The position numbers and the translations under genes were made by a program. Under the pieces are notes generated by a model. The model did no database searches. It was not told the origin of the DNA and worked only from the letters and a program-made list of their open reading frames with translations. 64,000 nt of DNA from assembly GCF_044430645.1 (NCBI RefSeq), contig NZ_JAWUDN010000002.1, forward strand, positions 62,001 through 126,000, in the 5' to 3' direction. Origin of the DNA: Ewingella allii. GTDB taxonomy: Bacteria > Pseudomonadota > Gammaproteobacteria > Enterobacterales > Enterobacteriaceae. Position 1 is the first letter of the stretch. The number at the start of each line of letters is the position of its first letter. Positions 61,129-64,000 of the stretch are shown in pieces.

Positions 61129-62065
61129 TTAAACGAGTACACGATCAACAGGAATTGCATAAAGCACTAATTCAAAGGACAACTCTGGATGATGGGCTCG
61201 TAAATAAAACCTGTAGTTTGGTGAAAGAGATTTAATAAATTGCGGGATCGTAACCAGATCCTCTGGCTTATGGTAGACGCTGATTGCCAGAACAGGTTGG
61301 TACGATTTAATGGTATCAGTGGCACCATGCAGGGCTTTGAGTTCAGAACCTTCGACATCCATCTTGATGAAAGTAGCTGCATCGTCCTGTAAAGTCGCAT
61401 CAATGCTACCCACGATAATAGAATTTCCTGTGCTGCATCACTATTAATATGTGAAGAGAGATCTTTTCCTGAATGGAAATACAGAACAGACTCTTTATCC
61501 CAAACACCTTTATTAACACACTCGCAAAAATCCATTAAGCCTGTATTTTCTGTTAGCTGAAAAAACTTTTATCATCAGGATCAAAGGCGATAATACGCTG
61601 GGGTAACATTCTATTCTGTCGGGTAATTTCAGCCATAAAGGCTTCAATACTGTCACCATTGTAGGCTCAGTCGATAAAAATCTCATTATCCTTTAATTGA
61701 ACCACGTTCTGAGGAAAATAATGTTGCGCTTCATAAACGGTATGGCAGTAGCTGCGTTCTGCACAGATTCGCTGATTGATAAATGCTACCATTTTCGCCC
61801 GGGATTTATCATCCGATAATTCATCATACAGAGTGCCCAAGGGCTGTGCATGGGCGAAGAAAAAATCGGCCGTATAGTATCTTGTGGTATTCACGCCAAT
61901 AAAGGCGGGGTCGAATACCAGTATCTCCTTCGCAGTTCCCTTTAATAATTCAAGCCTCTCATCATCAACTATTTGTAGTGCGATAATATAGTTATAATAC
62001 GCAGATCCTTCTATCAACTCCTCAATAGAAATAACAGGGACATAATGAAATGGAAAATCAGACAT
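61129..62065 (-). pseudogene. FkbM-family methyltransferase, disrupted
   Basis: Three minus-strand pieces in different frames make one SAM-dependent FkbM-type methyltransferase. The N-terminal piece starts at ATG 62065 (MSDFPFHYVPVISIEELIEG) and reads to EIFID, then hits TGA at 61667-61669. Past the stop the same frame continues AYNGDSIEAFMAEITRQNRMLPQRIIAFDPDD, the SAM-binding region. A shift in an A/T run at about 61560-61565 leads to LMDFCECVNKGVWDKESVLYFHSGKDLSSHINSDAA, and another near 61431-61440 leads to GSIDATLQDDAATFIKMDVEGSELKALHG, the family's signature. So there is one nonsense codon and two apparent one-base losses. Sequencing error is possible but three lesions in one gene favour decay. 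The start overlaps the upstream oxidoreductase by eight bases. Confidence 0.82.
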
Positions 62066-63167
62066 CTACTTTACTATTATGAGTAGCGCTGCGTTGAGCC
62101 TGAGTTAAAAAATTCAACCCTCTTATTGCTGCATCAGCACCAATAGCGAATGATATTTTCTCATTATTAAGACTTGCCGCGATATCTGCATAATAGTTGG
62201 CAAATGCTTCAATAAAACCGGCAGGATGCCCAGCCTTGAATCGACAATAACGCGATTGTGATGCGACTAAATTATTTGCCGCTGTTCTGTCAATCAGTAT
62301 ATTTTCACCATACACATTATTGAATCGCAAAATTTCCGGATCCATTTGCAGCCATTCAGCACTTCCTTTTTCGCCAAACACGCGAATTTTCAATCCATTT
62401 CGGTAACCTAACGCTGCTTTACCAAACCAGTAGTTACACACCATGTCATCCTCATAGCGTGAAACAATATTCACAGTATCAACCACGCCCGGGACCAGAG
62501 CAAAATGGCTGTTTACGGCATAAACATCCTTTGCATTCTTATTGGTCAGAAAATCGACTAACTGATGAAGATGGACACCCAGGTCAAGGTAAACCGTAGG
62601 AATATCAGCATCTTCACAGCGCCATGGCTGCGGAGAGGGAGCGTTTCCTTCAATACTCATTCGGGCAAAACCCTCCTGCGGCATCTCAACCATCACTTGC
62701 TGAATTTTCCCCAGCTCGCCTGTCTGAATACGCTGACGCAGCTCCCGTACCATCGGATAGCCGGTATAATTGAAAGTTACATATAGCCTTCCATCCAAAT
62801 TTCCGATGGTTTTTTGAATATCCAAAGCATCCTGAACATTGCTGACCAGTGCTTTTTCACAAATAACAGTTAAACCATATTCAAGGCATGCCATCACGAT
62901 TTCACGATGCGTGGGAGTTGGTGTCAGAATAACCACCGCATCTAACTTCTTATGTTCCGTCTCGAGAAATGCGTGGGCATCGCGATAAACGCGGTCAGTG
63001 TTAATCCCCCAATCCAGAGCCGTCTGTGTATTAATTTCGCTATTACGGCTGAAGCAGCCTGCAACTAATTTAAAATGGCCATCCATTTGACAGGCGATTT
63101 TATGTGCCTCTCCAATAGCGGAGTTTTTGCCCCCACCAATGAAACCTAAATCCAAAGGTTTTTTCAT
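62058..63167 (-). CDS. Gfo/Idh/MocA family oxidoreductase
   Basis: A 369-residue NAD(P)-dependent dehydrogenase. The N-terminal Rossmann fold starts LDLGFIGGGKNSAIGEAHKIACQMDGHFKLVAGCFSRN, and the family's EKP-like motif appears as GLTVICEKALVSNVQDALD (EKA, not EKP). The C-terminal alpha/beta domain contains PTVYLDLGVHLHQLVDFLT with the His of the presumed active site. The family acts on sugars and sugar-nucleotides; the substrate is unknown. It overlaps the FkbM remnant and is 10 bases downstream of the ATP-grasp gene, so the three form an operon. Confidence 0.88.
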   Translation of the reverse strand: MKKPLDLGFIGGGKNSAIGEAHKIACQMDGHFKLVAGCFSRNSEINTQTALDWGINTDRVYRDAHAFLETEHKKLDAVVILTPTPTHREIVMACLEYGLTVICEKALVSNVQDALDIQKTIGNLDGRLYVTFNYTGYPMVRELRQRIQTGELGKIQQVMVEMPQEGFARMSIEGNAPSPQPWRCEDADIPTVYLDLGVHLHQLVDFLTNKNAKDVYAVNSHFALVPGVVDTVNIVSRYEDDMVCNYWFGKAALGYRNGLKIRVFGEKGSAEWLQMDPEILRFNNVYGENILIDRTAANNLVASQSRYCRFKAGHPAGFIEAFANYYADIAASLNNEKISFAIGADAAIRGLNFLTQAQRSATHNSKVDV

Positions 63168-63177
63168 TTCACATTCC

Positions 63178-64000
63178 TTACTGCTCGTTAATTTGTATAT
63201 AGTTTTTTAATTCAGGAGTTATCGTTTTAAGTGCTGAAAAATTATCAAGCTCGGCAAATATGACCCCAGCCCGATCATGGGGTGCCGGATTCACACTCTC
63301 TCCTGGTAATTTTAACGGCACTGTTTCAATGACCCTTCCATCGAGCTTGCTAAAGTCGAAAGTAGTAAATTGCTGAGTCTGTGAGAGTGAAACAGTGTGG
63401 CGCACAATCGCCCTGCATGGCGTGGGCCGTTGCAATTCAAAGGCACTTTTTAAACCAAGAAATGGCTGAGAAAAATAGTGGGAATAGGGAATTCCCGTCG
63501 AAAGTTCAATTAGGCGAGAATAGAGATCTCCCGGAGAACGACGCGTTAATTCAATCAACCAAAAACATGTTTCATTGGCGATAAACTGGGTATGTAATAA
63601 ACCATCGGTTAGCTGTAGTTCTCTGACCAGAGTTTGCATACATTCGTGCACATTTTTACGAATACTTTCCGATAATGTGACGCTAATACAACTACTATTA
63701 ACCTGCCACGGGTAAACCGTGCAGTACTCGTCGACAAAAAATTCACAAGCGATATTGCCATCGCGAATAAAAGCAGAGTGACTGTATAATTGCCCTTCGC
63801 AGAAGGTCTCGATGACTATCTGGCCCGATGCAGAAACTTCACGGGCGGTTTTAACCGCCGCATCTAATTCTGCCAGATTATTTATCTTTATAATGCCAAG
63901 CCCGCTATACGCATCTACCGGTTTTACCAATAGCGGCAATGGCAATCTTTTAGCATACTCAAGGTTATAAACCGCCTGTGGTATTGGATAACCCTGTTTA
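63178..64000 (-). CDS. ATP-grasp ligase-like protein, 5' end outside window
   Basis: The frame is open to the right edge, so the N-terminus is missing; about 273 residues are visible. They begin KQGYPIPQAVYNLEYAKRLPLPLLVKPVDAYSGLGIIKINN, the ATP-grasp nucleotide-binding lysine and glycine-rich loop. QIVIETFCEGQLYSHSAFIRDGN resembles the second ATP-grasp lobe, and TQFIANETCFWLIELTRRSPGD supplies the metal-binding Glu and Arg residues. Such enzymes join a carboxylate to an amine or thiol through an acyl-phosphate. In a sugar-amine context it could add an amino acid or other acid to the amine (inference). It is first in the minus-strand operon as far as can be seen. Confidence 0.82.
   Translation of the reverse strand, partial: KQGYPIPQAVYNLEYAKRLPLPLLVKPVDAYSGLGIIKINNLAELDAAVKTAREVSASGQIVIETFCEGQLYSHSAFIRDGNIACEFFVDEYCTVYPWQVNSSCISVTLSESIRKNVHECMQTLVRELQLTDGLLHTQFIANETCFWLIELTRRSPGDLYSRLIELSTGIPYSHYFSQPFLGLKSAFELQRPTPCRAIVRHTVSLSQTQQFTTFDFSKLDGRVIETVPLKLPGESVNPAPHDRAGVIFAELDNFSALKTITPELKNYIQINEQ

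Overview
The window is a chromosomal segment of a gamma-proteobacterium of the order Enterobacterales. Protein sequences and gene order closely follow Escherichia coli (maeB-talA-tkt-ypfG-nudK-acrD-ypfM-yffB-dapE-ypfN-ypfH-tmcA-ypfJ-purC-bamC-dapA-gcvR-bcp-perM-bepA-yfgD-hda-uraA-upp-purM-purN-ppk-ppx-yfgF-yfgG). Differences such as the absence of aegA/narQ and of the hyf cluster, mgtE after yfgG, and speG between purN and ppk point to a relative outside the E. coli/Salmonella group. Yersiniaceae (Serratia/Rahnella/Ewingella/Rouxiella type) is my best guess, from general resemblance only. Nearly all the window is core genome with moderately high GC. No tRNA, rRNA, CRISPR array, prophage or intact insertion sequence was seen.

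Layout. 1-7.8 kb: carbon metabolism (NADP malic enzyme, the transaldolase-transketolase pair of the non-oxidative pentose phosphate pathway), two secreted proteins of unknown function, a Nudix hydrolase and a small winged-helix protein. 8-15.6 kb: the RND pump AcrD, the 19-residue YpfM, a TPR protein, and a tight yffB-dapE-M15 peptidase-ypfN run. 15.7-22.3 kb, minus strand: tmcA, a DUF441 membrane protein, ypfJ, purC, and bamC with dapA. 22.4-32.5 kb: gcvR-bcp, perM, bepA-yfgD, hda (probable CTG start), the uracil salvage pair upp-uraA, divergent from purM-purN behind a clear PurR operator, then speG. 32.8-45 kb: polyphosphate kinase and exopolyphosphatase, a c-di-GMP phosphodiesterase (yfgF), yfgG, the Mg2+ channel MgtE, a diguanylate cyclase (yegE) and alkA. 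45-59.5 kb: the Hsp70-like yegD, an aldo/keto reductase, the complete overlapping mdtABCD-baeSR operon and yegP.

The last 4.5 kb (about 59.5-64 kb) has a different character: AT-rich, a 500-base gene-free stretch with a large inverted repeat, then a sugar aminotransferase facing an ATP-grasp / Gfo-Idh-MocA oxidoreductase / FkbM methyltransferase operon. The methyltransferase gene is broken by a stop codon and two apparent frameshifts. This looks like the edge of a horizontally acquired surface-glycan or small-molecule cassette inserted after yegP, where E. coli has yegQ. It continues beyond the window.

Functional links. BaeSR, encoded at 57-59 kb, is known in E. coli to activate both mdtABC and acrD. 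Here both promoters carry a nearly identical block of about 24 bases resembling the published BaeR box, which ties the two pump loci 40 kb apart into one envelope-stress regulon. Compact hairpins separate most convergent gene pairs. Several intergenic regions (after purC, after speG, after yegP, downstream of uraA) fold into larger branched or long-armed structures that no gene explains; these, and the edge of the accessory cassette, are the parts most worth a second look.
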